A stretch of 64,000 bases of DNA from Haloprofundus marisrubri (GCF_001469955.1 NZ_LOPU01000029.1:620001-684000); one strand, 5' to 3'; counted from the first letter of the stretch, positions 25,317-35,113 are shown. A program made the numbers and translations. Notes: a model not told the origin generated them from the sequence alone.

Positions 25317-26772
25317 CTCGCTCGCCGTCCAAGTCGGCGTTATCTTCGCATACCTGCTGGTCGCACTCGCCGTCGGGTTGGTCGCCTATCGGTTAACCGA
25401 CCGCGCGGCGGAAGATTACTACCTCGCTAGTCGTTCGCTCGGGACGGTCGTTCTCCTCTTTACGACGTTTGCGACGCTGCTCTCGGCGTTCACGTTCTTC
25501 GGTGGACCCAACCTCGCGTACTCGGCGGGCCCCGAGTGGATTCTCGTGATGGGGTTGATGGACGGCATCCTCTTCGCCATCCTCTGGTACGTGCTGGGCT
25601 ACAAGCAGTGGCTCGTCGGCCGCGCCCGCGGCTACGTGACGCTCGGCGAGATGCTCGGCGACCGCTTCGGTTCGACCGGCCTCCGGGCGCTCGTCGCCGG
25701 CATCAGCCTCTTTTGGCTCTTCCCGTACATCATGCTCCAGCAGATGGGCGCAGGAACGGCTATCGTCGGCCTCACCGAGGGGGCGATACCCTACTGGGCC
25801 GGCGCAGCGCTCATCACCGTCTTCATGGTCGTCTACGTCGCCGCTGCGGGGCTTCGAGGCGTCGCGTGGACCGACACGGTGCAGGGACTGTTCATGCTCG
25901 GCATCGTCTGGGTCGCCGTTATCTGGGTCGTCTCGGCTATCGGCGGTCCGGCCGCCGCTTACACCGGTTTCGATGCCGACGCGCTCGCGCTCGGCGGCGG
26001 GTTGTACACTCCGCAGTACATCATCTCGACGGCGGTCACCATCGCCTTCGGCGTGGCGATGTTCCCGCAGATAAACCAGCGCTTCTTCGTCGCCAAATCC
26101 GACCGCGTGCTGAAGCGGTCGTTCGCGCTGTGGCCGGTTCTGGTCGTCCTCCTGTTCGTGCCCGCGTTCATGCTCGGCACGTGGGCGGCGGGCCTCGGCA
26201 TCGACGTGCCCGAGGGCGCGAACGTCGTTCCCATCCTCCTCAACGAGTACACTCCGGTGTGGTTCGCGGCGCTCGTCATCGCGGGCGCGATGGCGGCGAT
26301 GATGTCCTCCTCGGATTCGATGCTCCTGTCGGGGTCGTCGTATCTGACGCGTGACCTCTACCGGCCGCTCGTCGACCCCGACGCCAGCGAAGCGAAAGAA
26401 GGCTGGGTCGCTCGCGTCGGCGTCGGCGTCTTCGCCGTCGGCACGTTCGTGGCGAGTCTGTTCCAACCCGGGTCGCTCATCGAAATCGGTGACCTCGCGT
26501 TCAGCGGGTTCGCCCAACTCACGCTTCCCGTCTTGGTTTCGCTATACTGGACGAAGACGACGCGAAACGGGATGTACGCCGGTATCGTCGGCAGTCAGGC
26601 GTTCTACGTGCTTCACTCGCTCGGGCCGCTTTCGGCGACGTACTTCGGGTGGGACGCCGCGCTGTACGGAATGATTCTCGGTCTCGTGCTCACCGTCGGC
26701 GTCTCGGCGGTCACCTCGCCCGCGCCCGACGAGAAGCAGGCGACGTTTACCGACGGTCTGAGCGCGGACTGA
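25309..26772 (+). CDS. Sodium:solute symporter (SSF family)
   Basis: A 487-residue transporter with about 13 membrane helices and SSF motifs, including DYYLASRSLGTVVLLFTTFA at the N-terminus and the FPQINQRFFVAKSDRVLKRS region. The substrate (pantothenate, proline, acetate or another small solute) cannot be told. The start is GTG 25309, overlapping the DUF3311 stop by 8 bp, and the two genes form one operon, as in other genomes where the small protein is a partner. The C-terminal TSPAPDEKQATFTDGLSAD is a soluble acidic tail. Confidence 0.9.
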   Translation: MVSSLAVQVGVIFAYLLVALAVGLVAYRLTDRAAEDYYLASRSLGTVVLLFTTFATLLSAFTFFGGPNLAYSAGPEWILVMGLMDGILFAILWYVLGYKQWLVGRARGYVTLGEMLGDRFGSTGLRALVAGISLFWLFPYIMLQQMGAGTAIVGLTEGAIPYWAGAALITVFMVVYVAAAGLRGVAWTDTVQGLFMLGIVWVAVIWVVSAIGGPAAAYTGFDADALALGGGLYTPQYIISTAVTIAFGVAMFPQINQRFFVAKSDRVLKRSFALWPVLVVLLFVPAFMLGTWAAGLGIDVPEGANVVPILLNEYTPVWFAALVIAGAMAAMMSSSDSMLLSGSSYLTRDLYRPLVDPDASEAKEGWVARVGVGVFAVGTFVASLFQPGSLIEIGDLAFSGFAQLTLPVLVSLYWTKTTRNGMYAGIVGSQAFYVLHSLGPLSATYFGWDAALYGMILGLVLTVGVSAVTSPAPDEKQATFTDGLSAD

Positions 26773-26842
26773 GCGCCGATTCGACTTCGACACGGCCGAA
26801 CGCGTCCGAAGCATACAATTTCTGTCGCTCCTAAGCCAAGGT

Positions 26843-27652
26843 ATGAACGACCCCGGGCTACAGTCGCTCGTGGACCAGTCGACGCTCCGGAACCGCGTCC
26901 GCCGCGGCGACCTCCCCGACTGGGCCGTCTCGCACTACGAAACGTTCCGTGAGACGATGCTCTCGGAGCGAGACGGCGAACCGTTTCCCTGCTACTTCGG
27001 CATCGAAACCGAACGACAGGGTGACGCGCTCTACACGTTCGTCCCGTCGACGACGCACCCCGACGCACTCCTTCGATTTCGCGATACGCTGCTCGAATAC
27101 ATCGACGTGTTCGAGGAGTTCTCGGAGCGCGCCTCGCTCGTCGTGTTCTTCAAACCGCCCGAGGAGGAACTGACGGAGGCCGAGTACCACGAACAGCTCT
27201 GGCACATTCTGCAGTTTCTGCACGTCCACGACCCCGAACCGTGGCCCGAGGACATTCCGACGGACCCCGACGACAACCGCTGGGAGTTCTCCTTCGGCGG
27301 CGAACCGATGTTCCCGACGACTCGCGCGCCGTTCTACGAGCGGCGGATGAGTCGCTACTGCCCGCTCGGTCTCGAAATCACGTTCCAGCCCAGAAAGATA
27401 TTCGAGGGCATCACCGCCGACACCGAGGCCGGCCAGCAGGCGCGCGAGGTTATCCAGCGGCGCATCGAGTCGTACGACGGCGTCTGCCCGCACGCCGACA
27501 TCGGCGACTGGGGCGTCGACGGCGACCGCGAGTGGCACCAGTACATGCTGTCGGCCGATGCCGACCAAGCGCCCGACGACTGCCCGATGACCGTCAGTCG
27601 CGTCCACCCGAAAGTCGACCCCGAACTGCTGAAGCCGAGGCTGGAAGCGTGA
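26843..27652 (+). CDS. YqcI/YcgG family protein
   Basis: A 269-residue soluble protein of the YqcI/YcgG family, recognised from the N-terminal FPCYFGIE element (Cys50), the central [15 protein letters not shown], and [18 protein letters not shown] (from residue 173). In this family at least one member, guanitoxin N-hydroxylase GntA, is heme-dependent; whether Cys50 or a histidine binds heme here is inference. Its TGA overlaps the GTG start of the isochorismatase-type gene (GTGA), so the two are coupled. A TATA-like CATACAATT (26812-26820) fits the leaderless start. Confidence 0.8.
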   Translation: MNDPGLQSLVDQSTLRNRVRRGDLPDWAVSHYETFRETMLSERDGEPFPCYFGIETERQGDALYTFVPSTTHPDALLRFRDTLLEYIDVFEEFSERASLVVFFKPPEEELTEAEYHEQLWHILQFLHVHDPEPWPEDIPTDPDDNRWEFSFGGEPMFPTTRAPFYERRMSRYCPLGLEITFQPRKIFEGITADTEAGQQAREVIQRRIESYDGVCPHADIGDWGVDGDREWHQYMLSADADQAPDDCPMTVSRVHPKVDPELLKPRLEA

Positions 27653-28227
27653 GTTCAGCGGGCGAACTCCAGTTGCCCGACGATGCCGTCTTACTGCTCG
27701 TCGACTTCCAGACCGGATTCGACGACCCGGCGTGGGGCGAACGCAACAACCCCGACGCCGAGTCGCGCGCGGCGGACCTCTTGTCGGCGTGGCGCGAGCG
27801 GGGGATGCCCCTCGTCCACGTTCGCCACCGCTCACAGGAAGCCGACTCGCCGCTGCGGCCCGACCGACCGGGGTTCGCCTACCTCGACGAAACCGCACCC
27901 CAGGCGGGCGAACGGACGTTCGAGAAGACGGTCAACAGCGCCTTTTTCGGCACCGAACTGGAGAACTGGCTCCGCGAACGCGACTACGAAACTTTGGTCG
28001 TCGTCGGCCTCACGACCGACCACTGCGTCTCGACGACGACGCGGATGGCCGAGAACCTCGGCTTTTCTCCTCTCCTCGTCTCCGACGCGACGGCGACGTT
28101 CGACCGGGAGGGACCGGACGGCCAACAGTACGACGCCGAGACGATGCACCGAACCGCGCTGACGCATCTGAACGGGGAGTTCGCCCGCGTCGTCGACAGC
28201 GAAGCGGTGTTGGCGGCGTTCGACTGA
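27649..28227 (+). CDS. Isochorismatase-family cysteine hydrolase
   Basis: A 192-residue protein with the isochorismatase/nicotinamidase catalytic set: [10 protein letters not shown] (Asp19), FEKTVNSAF (Lys93) and [15 protein letters not shown] (Cys126). It would hydrolyse an amide or a vinyl ether; the family includes nicotinamidase and ureidoacrylate hydrolase. The start GTG 27649 overlaps the upstream stop by one codon phase (GTGA), and the N-terminus matches the family length from there, so translation depends on the YqcI/YcgG gene and both may act on one metabolite. Confidence 0.88.
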   Translation: MSSAGELQLPDDAVLLLVDFQTGFDDPAWGERNNPDAESRAADLLSAWRERGMPLVHVRHRSQEADSPLRPDRPGFAYLDETAPQAGERTFEKTVNSAFFGTELENWLRERDYETLVVVGLTTDHCVSTTTRMAENLGFSPLLVSDATATFDREGPDGQQYDAETMHRTALTHLNGEFARVVDSEAVLAAFD

Positions 28228-28278
28228 ACGGCCGAGAGGTGCGGAGATTTATGACGGATAGGAAACTACTGTGACGAT

Positions 28279-28665
28279 ATGCGCCGTCTCTTCGCCCTCC
28301 TCGGAATCGGCCTCCTGCTCGCCACCGCAGGTCTCCTCGCCTTCGGTGGAACCCCGCACGAAGCGACGACGTGGTTCTGGCTCGCCTGCCTCGGTCTGTC
28401 GGGACTCTCGTTCACGGTTTCGGCGTTCCGCGACGAGGTGACAGTCGGGTCGAACTCGCTTCGCTGGTACGTTTTCGCCGGCGTCGGCGACATCTTTCTC
28501 GCCGCCGCGACGTTCGTGCTCTCTATCGGCGACGTGCTCTCGGGCGCGCCGACTGAGGTGCTTATCGGCTCCGTCGCCGGCGCGCTCGGCGCGCTGTTCC
28601 TCGCGTTCATCGGCGTCGACTACGTCCGCGGCGGCGTCCACATGGACCTCTCCGCGTTCGCCTGA
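28279..28665 (+). CDS. Small membrane protein, four helices
   Basis: A 128-residue protein with four hydrophobic segments (about 5-25, 30-50, 62-84, 92-115). I recognise no named family. TATA-like TTTATGA (28248-28254) is centred near 28251, about 27 nt before ATG 28279, so the mRNA would be leaderless. It sits 51 bp from the preceding gene and 50 bp from the next, both with their own promoters. Confidence 0.62.
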   Translation: MRRLFALLGIGLLLATAGLLAFGGTPHEATTWFWLACLGLSGLSFTVSAFRDEVTVGSNSLRWYVFAGVGDIFLAAATFVLSIGDVLSGAPTEVLIGSVAGALGALFLAFIGVDYVRGGVHMDLSAFA

Positions 28666-28714
28666 CGCTCTCGGAACCGCATTCGTTTAACCGGCGTCCG
28701 TCCAAGAAACAGCC

Positions 28715-29698
28715 ATGCAGACACACATCGTACCGGTCGGTTTCGACTACGACCGGCTCATCGCGCCCCTCATCCGGGACCAGTTAGACGTCGACCGGGT
28801 GATTCTCCTCGAGGGTGCGGTCGGCAGTGAGGCCAACGTGGAGTACTCACAACGCCTCTCGGGGAAACTCGAAAAGGACTTTCAGAACCTCCTCGGCGCG
28901 ACGACGGAACGGCTGGTTCTCGCCGACGTCTACGACTACGACGCCGCCTTCGAGCAGGCGTACGACCTCATCAACGCCGAACTCGACAGAGGGACCGCCG
29001 TCGTCGACGACGAGGCCGACGGAGCCACAGGGACCACCGGGGCCAGCAGGACCGCCGCATCCGCCGACGCCGGCGAAGTGTGGGTGAACGTCAGCGCGAT
29101 GCCGCGGCCCGTCTCCTTTGCGTTCGCTACCGCCGCCCACTCCATCATGGTCGAACGCCAAGACGACAGAGAGCGCATCCACACCTACTACACTGCCCCC
29201 GAGAAGTATCTGGAGACCGAGTTGGCCGAGGAACTCCGCGCCGACAGAGAACTGCTTCGGGACCTACTCGGCGACAACGACGTCGACGAGACACGCCTCC
29301 GCGAACGCCTCGATGCAGCTACAGAGTTGCTCTCGGAGTTCGACGAACGTGGCACGACTATCGGCGCGAAGCGTATCGGAAACCGACACATCGTCGAACT
29401 CCCCGTCGCCTCCTTCTCGAACGTCAAACCGTTCGAAGAACTCATTCTCTTTACGCTGGGCGAACACGGCGTCTTCGAGTCCGTCTCCGAACTCGCCGAG
29501 ACGCTCGCGGGCGAACTCAACGAGGAGTACACCGACAGCTTCCGCTCGAAAGTCATCTACAACGTCGACCGACTCGGCCCCGGCGGGAAAGGCTACATCG
29601 AACGCGACGAACGCGGCAAATCCCACCGGACGCGCCTCTCACGCATCGGCGAACTGTGGGTCCGCTCGCACACCGACGACGCCGACGTCGTCGAATAG
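28715..29698 (+). CDS. HFX_2341-family transcriptional regulator (DUF6293-like)
   Basis: A 327-residue protein with an N-terminal CARF-like Rossmann sensor domain (about 1-160, beginning HIVPVGFDYDRLIAPL) and a C-terminal winged helix (about 230-320, with ELILFTLGEHGVFESVSELA and the recognition-helix region). A Gly/Ala/Thr low-complexity stretch (residues about 103-120) interrupts the sensor domain. Such haloarchaeal proteins resemble CRISPR Csa3-like sensors but act outside CRISPR; there is no cas gene here. The ligand is unknown. A TATA-like TTTAACC (28686-28692) fits ATG 28715. Confidence 0.82.
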   Translation: MQTHIVPVGFDYDRLIAPLIRDQLDVDRVILLEGAVGSEANVEYSQRLSGKLEKDFQNLLGATTERLVLADVYDYDAAFEQAYDLINAELDRGTAVVDDEADGATGTTGASRTAASADAGEVWVNVSAMPRPVSFAFATAAHSIMVERQDDRERIHTYYTAPEKYLETELAEELRADRELLRDLLGDNDVDETRLRERLDAATELLSEFDERGTTIGAKRIGNRHIVELPVASFSNVKPFEELILFTLGEHGVFESVSELAETLAGELNEEYTDSFRSKVIYNVDRLGPGGKGYIERDERGKSHRTRLSRIGELWVRSHTDDADVVE

Positions 29699-29710
29699 CG
29701 CCCCCACCGA

Positions 29711-29735
29711 GCGTCTCTGTTTCCTTCTTTTCCTC
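29711..29735 (+). terminator. T-rich convergent junction between regulator and enolase-like genes
   Basis: The 35-bp gap between the stops of the two convergent genes holds TCTGTTTCCTTCTTTTCC on the plus strand, with two T-runs, as expected for an archaeal U-tract terminator of the regulator transcript. Confidence 0.4.
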
Positions 29736-30795
29736 ACTCCTCGATGGTTCCGAACCCCGCCGCGGGTTCGACGTCGTCGAGCGGACTCGTCGGGGCCGAG
29801 GCCGGTACCTCGGGGTCGTTGTAGTCGCCGGGGGCGACGTCGTTCGGCCCGTCCGGATAGAACAGCGAGGCGAGTTGCTGAATCTGCATCCGCCCGACGC
29901 CCAACTCGAACTGGCCGCCGCCGTACAGCGAGATGTCGCGCGCTTCGGCGTACTCGATGGTGTCGAGCAACGATTCGAGGGTTCCGAACCGCGAGGGCTT
30001 GATGTTGAGCCACTGTGGTTCGAACGGGAGCGCTTCGACGCTTTCGATACCCGTTATCGGCGCGTCCCACGAGAGTCGACTCGTCTCTTTTTCGAGCATC
30101 GACTCTGTCTCTTCGGAGACGGCTGGGTCTTCGACGACGGCGTCGGGGAAACCCGAGAAGATGCGTTCGTACAGGTCGGGGTCCGCGCCTTGGTCGACGA
30201 CGGTCCCGCTGTAGTAGCCTTTCAAGTCGAGGATTCGCACCGCGCCGGTCGCTGCGAGGTCGGATACGAGTTCGTCGTCCCAGTCGCTCGTCGGGTCGAG
30301 TTTGAACTCCGAGTCGGGGTACGACGCGAGCAACTCGTCGACGCGCCGAGTCGTCGGCACCTCCTCGCCGTCCAGTCGCGTACTCACGACGAACCTGAGT
30401 GGGTCGTACGCTCGCTCTACCGCCTCGCCGAGCGTCTGTCCCGCCTGTTTGAGCGCGAGGTCCAACGCGGCGCTCTCGACGGCCCAACGTCGGTAGTGGT
30501 GGCCCGTTTCGCGTTCGGGAGTTTTCGTCGGAAAGAGGTCGATGTCGTCGAGCATCGCCGAGAACTCCGAGAGCGTGTACTCGCCGGTGAAATCGAACGG
30601 CGGCGCATCAGAGAGCGCGTCGTGGTCTTCGGTGTCGTACGTAACGTCCTCGCCGCGGCCCGTCTCGCCGTCGCCCAAGAGTGCGAAGACGGTCGTCGCG
30701 CGGTTGAACCCGCTGGACGTCGCCCGTTCGCGTCGGGAACGGGACGTGTCGTCGACGACGAGCGAGAGGTCTGCCAGTCGGTCGTAGAGACTCAT
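29734..30795 (-). CDS. Enolase-superfamily-like protein
   Basis: A 353-residue protein with the barrel of the enolase/mandelate racemase group: LDLKGYY, VVEDPAV, LNIKPSRFGTLESLLDTIEY and DISLYGGGQFELGVGR are the successive strand ends where metal and acid/base residues lie. Family relatives in haloarchaea are annotated only as enolase-like; it could be a dehydratase, epimerase or racemase, and no neighbour tells the substrate. TATA-like AGTTAACAG (30821-30829) fits the leaderless ATG at 30795. The start MSLYDRLADLSLVVDDTSRS is typical. Confidence 0.78.
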   Translation of the reverse strand: MSLYDRLADLSLVVDDTSRSRRERATSSGFNRATTVFALLGDGETGRGEDVTYDTEDHDALSDAPPFDFTGEYTLSEFSAMLDDIDLFPTKTPERETGHHYRRWAVESAALDLALKQAGQTLGEAVERAYDPLRFVVSTRLDGEEVPTTRRVDELLASYPDSEFKLDPTSDWDDELVSDLAATGAVRILDLKGYYSGTVVDQGADPDLYERIFSGFPDAVVEDPAVSEETESMLEKETSRLSWDAPITGIESVEALPFEPQWLNIKPSRFGTLESLLDTIEYAEARDISLYGGGQFELGVGRMQIQQLASLFYPDGPNDVAPGDYNDPEVPASAPTSPLDDVEPAAGFGTIEE

Positions 30796-30889
30796 GGAGG
30801 GAGTTGGGCCGCCGGTCTGTTAACTGTACGCGCAGAAACGGGTGGGTTCCGAACAGCGAGACGAATCGCTGGGAAGTCGGTGACGCGGG

Positions 30890-31615
30890 TCAGCGACCGC
30901 CCAACGCACCGACCTCGAACTTCTTGATGCGCGTCGACAGCGCGAGAAACGTCGCCGTCAGCGTCAGCGTCACCGCGCCCGCCGCCGCGAGTTGGAGCGC
31001 GGTCACGCCGCCGAAGATGACCTCGAAGTCGGCAAACGGCAGGTTCGTGTGATGGGGGTCGCCGACGATGGGGACGAAGTAGTCGACGATATCGTTGAAG
31101 CCGTACCAGACGACTGCGACGGCGACGGCTCCGACCGGGAACGCCGAGTACCGGTGGATGAGAAACGCCTGCACGACCATCGCCAGATGGCTGAAGAACA
31201 AGAAGAGGTACATCGGGATGGCCGTGTAGCCGAGAAAGCCGTCGGCGAAGACGACGAGCGTGAACGGCGTCCAGAAGCCGAGTTTCCAACAACCGAAGAA
31301 GGCGAGTGCGTTCAGATACTCGTTGTTGCGGCCGAGTTTCCACAGCGCGAGCGACAGCGCGATGAACAGCGTCGCCACCGGACTGTCGGGGACGAACGGC
31401 CACATAATCTGTGGGGTCTCCGAGAACTGCGGGAGGTAGTAGTAGAAGCCGAACGCCGTGCCGAGGAGGTTGATAACGACGACGAGCCACGCGAGGTTCA
31501 GACCGAAGTTCTCCAACCACCGGGGAAGGGGAGCGAGCCACCGCGGAAGCCCCTCCGCCGACGGGAGTCCGTCGCCGCCGAAGAGGCCGCCAGCGTCGTC
31601 ACGCGCGAGAGACAT
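30890..31615 (-). CDS. DUF1405 integral membrane protein
   Basis: A 241-residue protein with about six membrane helices and the DUF1405 marks: LPQFSETPQIMWPFVPDSPV in the first outer loop, LNALAFFGCWKLGFW and DFVPIV-like YFVPIVGDPHHTNLPF with conserved histidines. Relatives include Bacillus YpjA, of unknown function. The start is ATG 31615; an in-frame extension upstream to 31789 would be antisense to the next gene's promoter and lacks family support. It is divergent from the channel gene at 31743. Confidence 0.82.
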   Translation of the reverse strand: MSLARDDAGGLFGGDGLPSAEGLPRWLAPLPRWLENFGLNLAWLVVVINLLGTAFGFYYYLPQFSETPQIMWPFVPDSPVATLFIALSLALWKLGRNNEYLNALAFFGCWKLGFWTPFTLVVFADGFLGYTAIPMYLFLFFSHLAMVVQAFLIHRYSAFPVGAVAVAVVWYGFNDIVDYFVPIVGDPHHTNLPFADFEVIFGGVTALQLAAAGAVTLTLTATFLALSTRIKKFEVGALGGR

Positions 31616-31742
31616 ACCCGTGGGTTGGATGCAGTTGTCAAAGACGTAGCGGTCTCTGCTCTTCGAGCGGTCGCTCCGCAACCGGCGCGACTCGCCCCAA
31701 ACTACCTCGTGGTGGACCGCCAACTGGGGAGTAGATTCAGGA

Positions 31743-33395
31743 ATGCGTGAACTCCGCAACGTGAGGGGACTGCATCCTCGCGACCTCACCGGTCGACAGC
31801 GACTGCTCGTCGTCTACGTCATCGGGTTGATATCGGTCGTCTTCGTGTTTACACTGCTGTACTCTTGGGGGATGGCCACGTTCGAGAACCGACCGCGGAC
31901 ACTGCTGCACTCGCTCAACAAAGTGGTCGAGACGCTAACGACGACTGGGTACGGCGCGGATTCACCGTGGCAGTCGCCGGAGATGACCGTTCTCGTAATC
32001 ACGATGCAGATTAGCGGCATCGTCATCGGATTCATCACGCTTCGAGTGCTCGTTATCCCGCTGTACGAGCGGTCGCCGCTGAATCTCGACGACCGCCTCT
32101 CGATAAAGAACGACCACGTCGTCGTCGCGGAGTACCGCCGCGACACCGAAGTCCTCCTCGACGAACTCGAAGAACTCGACGTGGATTACGTCCTCGTCGA
32201 GTCCGACCGAGAGGAAGCAAAACAGCTCTCCGACGACGGGTATCAGGCGATACACGGTGACCCCGAGGACGGTGACGACCTCGAACGGGCGTCCATCGAG
32301 AAGGCGTCGACACTCATCACCGACGCCGGCGACCGGACCGCGAGCGTCGTGCTGACCGCGCTGGAAGCGAACGAGGACCTCCGAGTCATCAGCTTCACTG
32401 CATCGGTGCGTCGAAAGGCCGCGTTCGCCGAAATCGGCGTCGACCGCAGCGTCGCACCGCACGCGCTCATCGGCCGTCGCCTCGCCGAGAAAGCGACGAC
32501 ACCCGTCACCGTCGACAGCGACCTCGACGACACATCGGTGGCGATTCGCGAGGTGCTCGTCAGACGGGGGAGTTCGCTTCACGGCGTCCAAATCGCGGAC
32601 TCGCCGCTCGTCGCGCATCCGAACCTCACGCTCGTCGCGGGGTGGTTCGACGGCGAACTCCGGGTGCCGCCGTCACCGACGGACCGCCTCACGCCCAACA
32701 CCGTCCTCGTTATCGCGGGTCCGGAACACACGCTCGACGAAGCGGCGAAAGAGGTTTCCGGCGTCCGAAACCCCCGTGATTCGTCACACGACCGAATCGT
32801 CGTTGCGGGCCTCGGCGAGGGCGGCACGGCCGCCGTCGAGACATTGCCCGAACACGTCTCCGTGACGACCATCGACCAATCGGGCGGGGCTGACGTCGTC
32901 GGCGACGTGACCGAACCGGGGACGCTCGAAGCCGCCGATATCGGGCACGCCTCGGCACTCATCGTTACCGTCGACGACGACGCAACTGCGCTGTTGGCCG
33001 TTGCGATGGCCCGTTCGCTCGCTTCGGATATCGAGATACTCACACGGGTGACCGAGACCGAAAAGACCGCCCAGGCGTTCAGGGCGGGGACAGACTACGT
33101 GCTCTCGGTTCAGCAACTGTGTGCTCGACTCGTCGCGGCCGAAGTCCACGGCGAACGGGTGATGGACCCCGTCGGACAGATACGTCTCGTTCGGGCCGAC
33201 GCGTCGGCGTTTTCGGGCGAAACGCTACAGGACGTCCGCCGCGAGACCGACCGAGGGTGGACGGTCGTCGGCGTCGCCCGCGACGGCGGCGTTCGAACCG
33301 ACGAAGAGACCGTCATCGAGTCGGACGACGAGATGTTCGTCGCCGGCAGCGACGAGGCCATTCAGCAGTTCGAGCAGACGGTCGACACCGCCTGA
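31743..33395 (+). CDS. Ion channel with two RCK modules (TrkA-like, K+ channel-type pore)
   Basis: A 550-residue protein: two membrane helices (about 20-42 and 74-102) around a re-entrant loop with the potassium selectivity filter TTTGYGAD (about 67-74), then two RCK modules. The first (DHVVVAEYRRDTEVLLDELE, about 119-235) has lost the Gly-rich GxGxxG phosphate-binding loop; the second (DRIVVAGLGEGGTAAVETLP, about 345-460) keeps GLGEGG. Each is followed by a TrkA-C type domain (about 240-330 and 475-550). It should be a ligand-gated K+ channel with only one functional nucleotide site per chain. Start ATG is the earliest plausible one. Confidence 0.88.
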   Translation: MRELRNVRGLHPRDLTGRQRLLVVYVIGLISVVFVFTLLYSWGMATFENRPRTLLHSLNKVVETLTTTGYGADSPWQSPEMTVLVITMQISGIVIGFITLRVLVIPLYERSPLNLDDRLSIKNDHVVVAEYRRDTEVLLDELEELDVDYVLVESDREEAKQLSDDGYQAIHGDPEDGDDLERASIEKASTLITDAGDRTASVVLTALEANEDLRVISFTASVRRKAAFAEIGVDRSVAPHALIGRRLAEKATTPVTVDSDLDDTSVAIREVLVRRGSSLHGVQIADSPLVAHPNLTLVAGWFDGELRVPPSPTDRLTPNTVLVIAGPEHTLDEAAKEVSGVRNPRDSSHDRIVVAGLGEGGTAAVETLPEHVSVTTIDQSGGADVVGDVTEPGTLEAADIGHASALIVTVDDDATALLAVAMARSLASDIEILTRVTETEKTAQAFRAGTDYVLSVQQLCARLVAAEVHGERVMDPVGQIRLVRADASAFSGETLQDVRRETDRGWTVVGVARDGGVRTDEETVIESDDEMFVAGSDEAIQQFEQTVDTA

Positions 33396-33530
33396 ACTCG
33401 GCGACTCGCCACCGTCGGCGCTCGCCTTCCGAAGAGTCGGCAGTCGTACGCGTCGTTCGACGTCAGGACGCTCTCGCGGTGCTTTTCGCCGGAAGGACAC
33501 CGATAAGTGAACCCACTCCTACGTCCACGT

Positions 33531-34439
33531 ATGGCCGAGGAGACAGACCTCAACGAACTCAAACGGGGCACCGACCTCGTCAAGCGAGGCTTCGCACAGA
33601 TGCAGAAAGGCGGCGTCATCATGGACGTCGTCACGCGCGAACAGGCCCGCATCGCCGAGGACGCCGGTGCCGTCGCCGTGATGGCACTCGAAGCGGTCCC
33701 GGCCGACATCCGCAAACGCGGCGGCGTCGCCCGGATGCCCGACCCGACGAACGTCACCGAAATCATCGACGAAGTCTCCATCCCGGTGATGGGGAAAGCT
33801 CGCATCGGCCACCACACCGAAGCCCAGATTCTCGAAGCGCTCGGCGTCGACATGATAGACGAGTCCGAGGTGCTGACGCCCGCCGACGACGAGTACCACA
33901 TCGACAAGCGCGAGTTCACCTCGCCGTTCGTCTGCGGCGCACGCAACCTCGGTGAAGCGCTTCGCCGCATCGACGAGGGCGCAGCGATGATTCGCACGAA
34001 AGGCGAAGCGGGAACGGGCGACGTGAACCAAGCCGTCCAGCACCAGCGTACCATCAAAGGCTCCATCCGCGAACTCGTCGGCAAGAACTTCGAAGAGCGC
34101 GAGAAGTGGGCCCGGGAACACGAAGCGCCCGCCGACCTCGTCCACGAGACGGCCGAGATGGGCCGTCTACCCGTCGTCAACTTCGCCGCCGGTGGTATCG
34201 CCACGCCCGCCGACGCGGCGCTGATGATGCACCACGGCTGTGACGGTATCTTCGTCGGTTCCGGTATCTTCGGCGCAGAGAACCCCGAGAAGATGGGCGA
34301 AGCCATCGTCGAAGCCGTCAACAACTGGGACGACCCCGAACGCCTCGCCGAAATCGCGGCCGACGTGGGCCGCGGCATGAAAGGTCAGTCGAACAGCGAC
34401 ATGGCCGACGAGGAGAAACTGCAAGGCCGCGGCGTCTAA
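33531..34439 (+). CDS. pdxS: Pyridoxal 5'-phosphate synthase lyase subunit
   Basis: A 302-residue protein of the PdxS family, with [41 protein letters not shown] (catalytic lysine region), and [11 protein letters not shown] (the second catalytic lysine). It joins ribose 5-phosphate, glyceraldehyde 3-phosphate and ammonia into pyridoxal phosphate; the ammonia comes from the PdxT glutaminase, which is not adjacent. The length and sequence are close to archaeal and bacterial forms. Near-leaderless start: TATA-like GATAAGTG (33502-33509) is centred about 27 nt before ATG 33531. Confidence 0.95.
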   Translation: MAEETDLNELKRGTDLVKRGFAQMQKGGVIMDVVTREQARIAEDAGAVAVMALEAVPADIRKRGGVARMPDPTNVTEIIDEVSIPVMGKARIGHHTEAQILEALGVDMIDESEVLTPADDEYHIDKREFTSPFVCGARNLGEALRRIDEGAAMIRTKGEAGTGDVNQAVQHQRTIKGSIRELVGKNFEEREKWAREHEAPADLVHETAEMGRLPVVNFAAGGIATPADAALMMHHGCDGIFVGSGIFGAENPEKMGEAIVEAVNNWDDPERLAEIAADVGRGMKGQSNSDMADEEKLQGRGV

Positions 34440-34577
34440 ACCCCCGAAAAATCTGTTTTACGACGACCCCGGTCGAGGCCGTTTTCGACGGCGACGAGGT
34501 TTGTACGCGAACGCACCGCCGACGAACGCGAGGAGAACGACAGGGTTTCGTCGGACGGGGCTGGGTCTCGGTCGTCG

Positions 34578-35030
34578 TCAGTCGTCGCCCAAAGAAACGG
34601 TCACCGGACCGTCGAACGACAGCAGCACTTCCTGTGTCGCGTCGCCGAACAGCGCTTTACCGGTCGGCGAGCGTCGCCTGCCAGCCAAGAAAATGTGGTC
34701 GCAGTCGAGTTCGTTGGCGATGCCGAGCACGCGGTCCGCACGGTGGCCGACCGCACCGACCGTCTCGTACTCGACGTCGATGCCCGCGAGCGCTTCGTTT
34801 GCGACGGTTTCGGCGAGGTCTTCGGCGTCGCTTCGCGCGTCGCCCAGCGAGTACGCCGACCCGGGCGCGCCGGCGTCGACGGTGGACTGACGCGTGTCGT
34901 CGTACGACGACTGCGCGGTGACGGCCAGCAAGACGAGGTCGCCGCCGACGCCGGCGGCGAGTTCACCCGCTTCGCGGACGAGTCGCTTCGAGCGCTCGGA
35001 GTCGGTGACGGCGACGAGTGCACGCTTCAT
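34578..35030 (-). CDS. Universal stress protein (UspA family)
   Basis: A 150-residue UspA-fold protein. It begins MKRALVAVTDSERSKRLVRE and has LDCDHIFLAGRRRSPTGKALF-GDATQE, a variant of the nucleotide-binding signature: the second glycine of G-x2-G-x9-G-(S/T) is arginine, as in a common haloarchaeal subgroup. It ends PVTVSLGDD at TGA 34580-34578. TATA-like GCTTTTGTG (35055-35063) fits ATG 35030. In the same frame after its stop lies a sequence able to encode a membrane-helix tail (see finding). Confidence 0.85.
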   Translation of the reverse strand: MKRALVAVTDSERSKRLVREAGELAAGVGGDLVLLAVTAQSSYDDTRQSTVDAGAPGSAYSLGDARSDAEDLAETVANEALAGIDVEYETVGAVGHRADRVLGIANELDCDHIFLAGRRRSPTGKALFGDATQEVLLSFDGPVTVSLGDD

Positions 35031-35113
35031 TAATCGTGAATTACGCGAACTGCACAAAAGCGTTCCGGCGGGGTGTCAGGTTGGCGAGTTCACGGGCGAA
35101 GCAACGAACCGGC

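Noticed and set aside
29080-30927. Plus-strand open frame of about 615 codons spanning the regulator and enolase-like genes
   Set aside because: Shadow frame; it runs across two genes with good motifs on their own strands.
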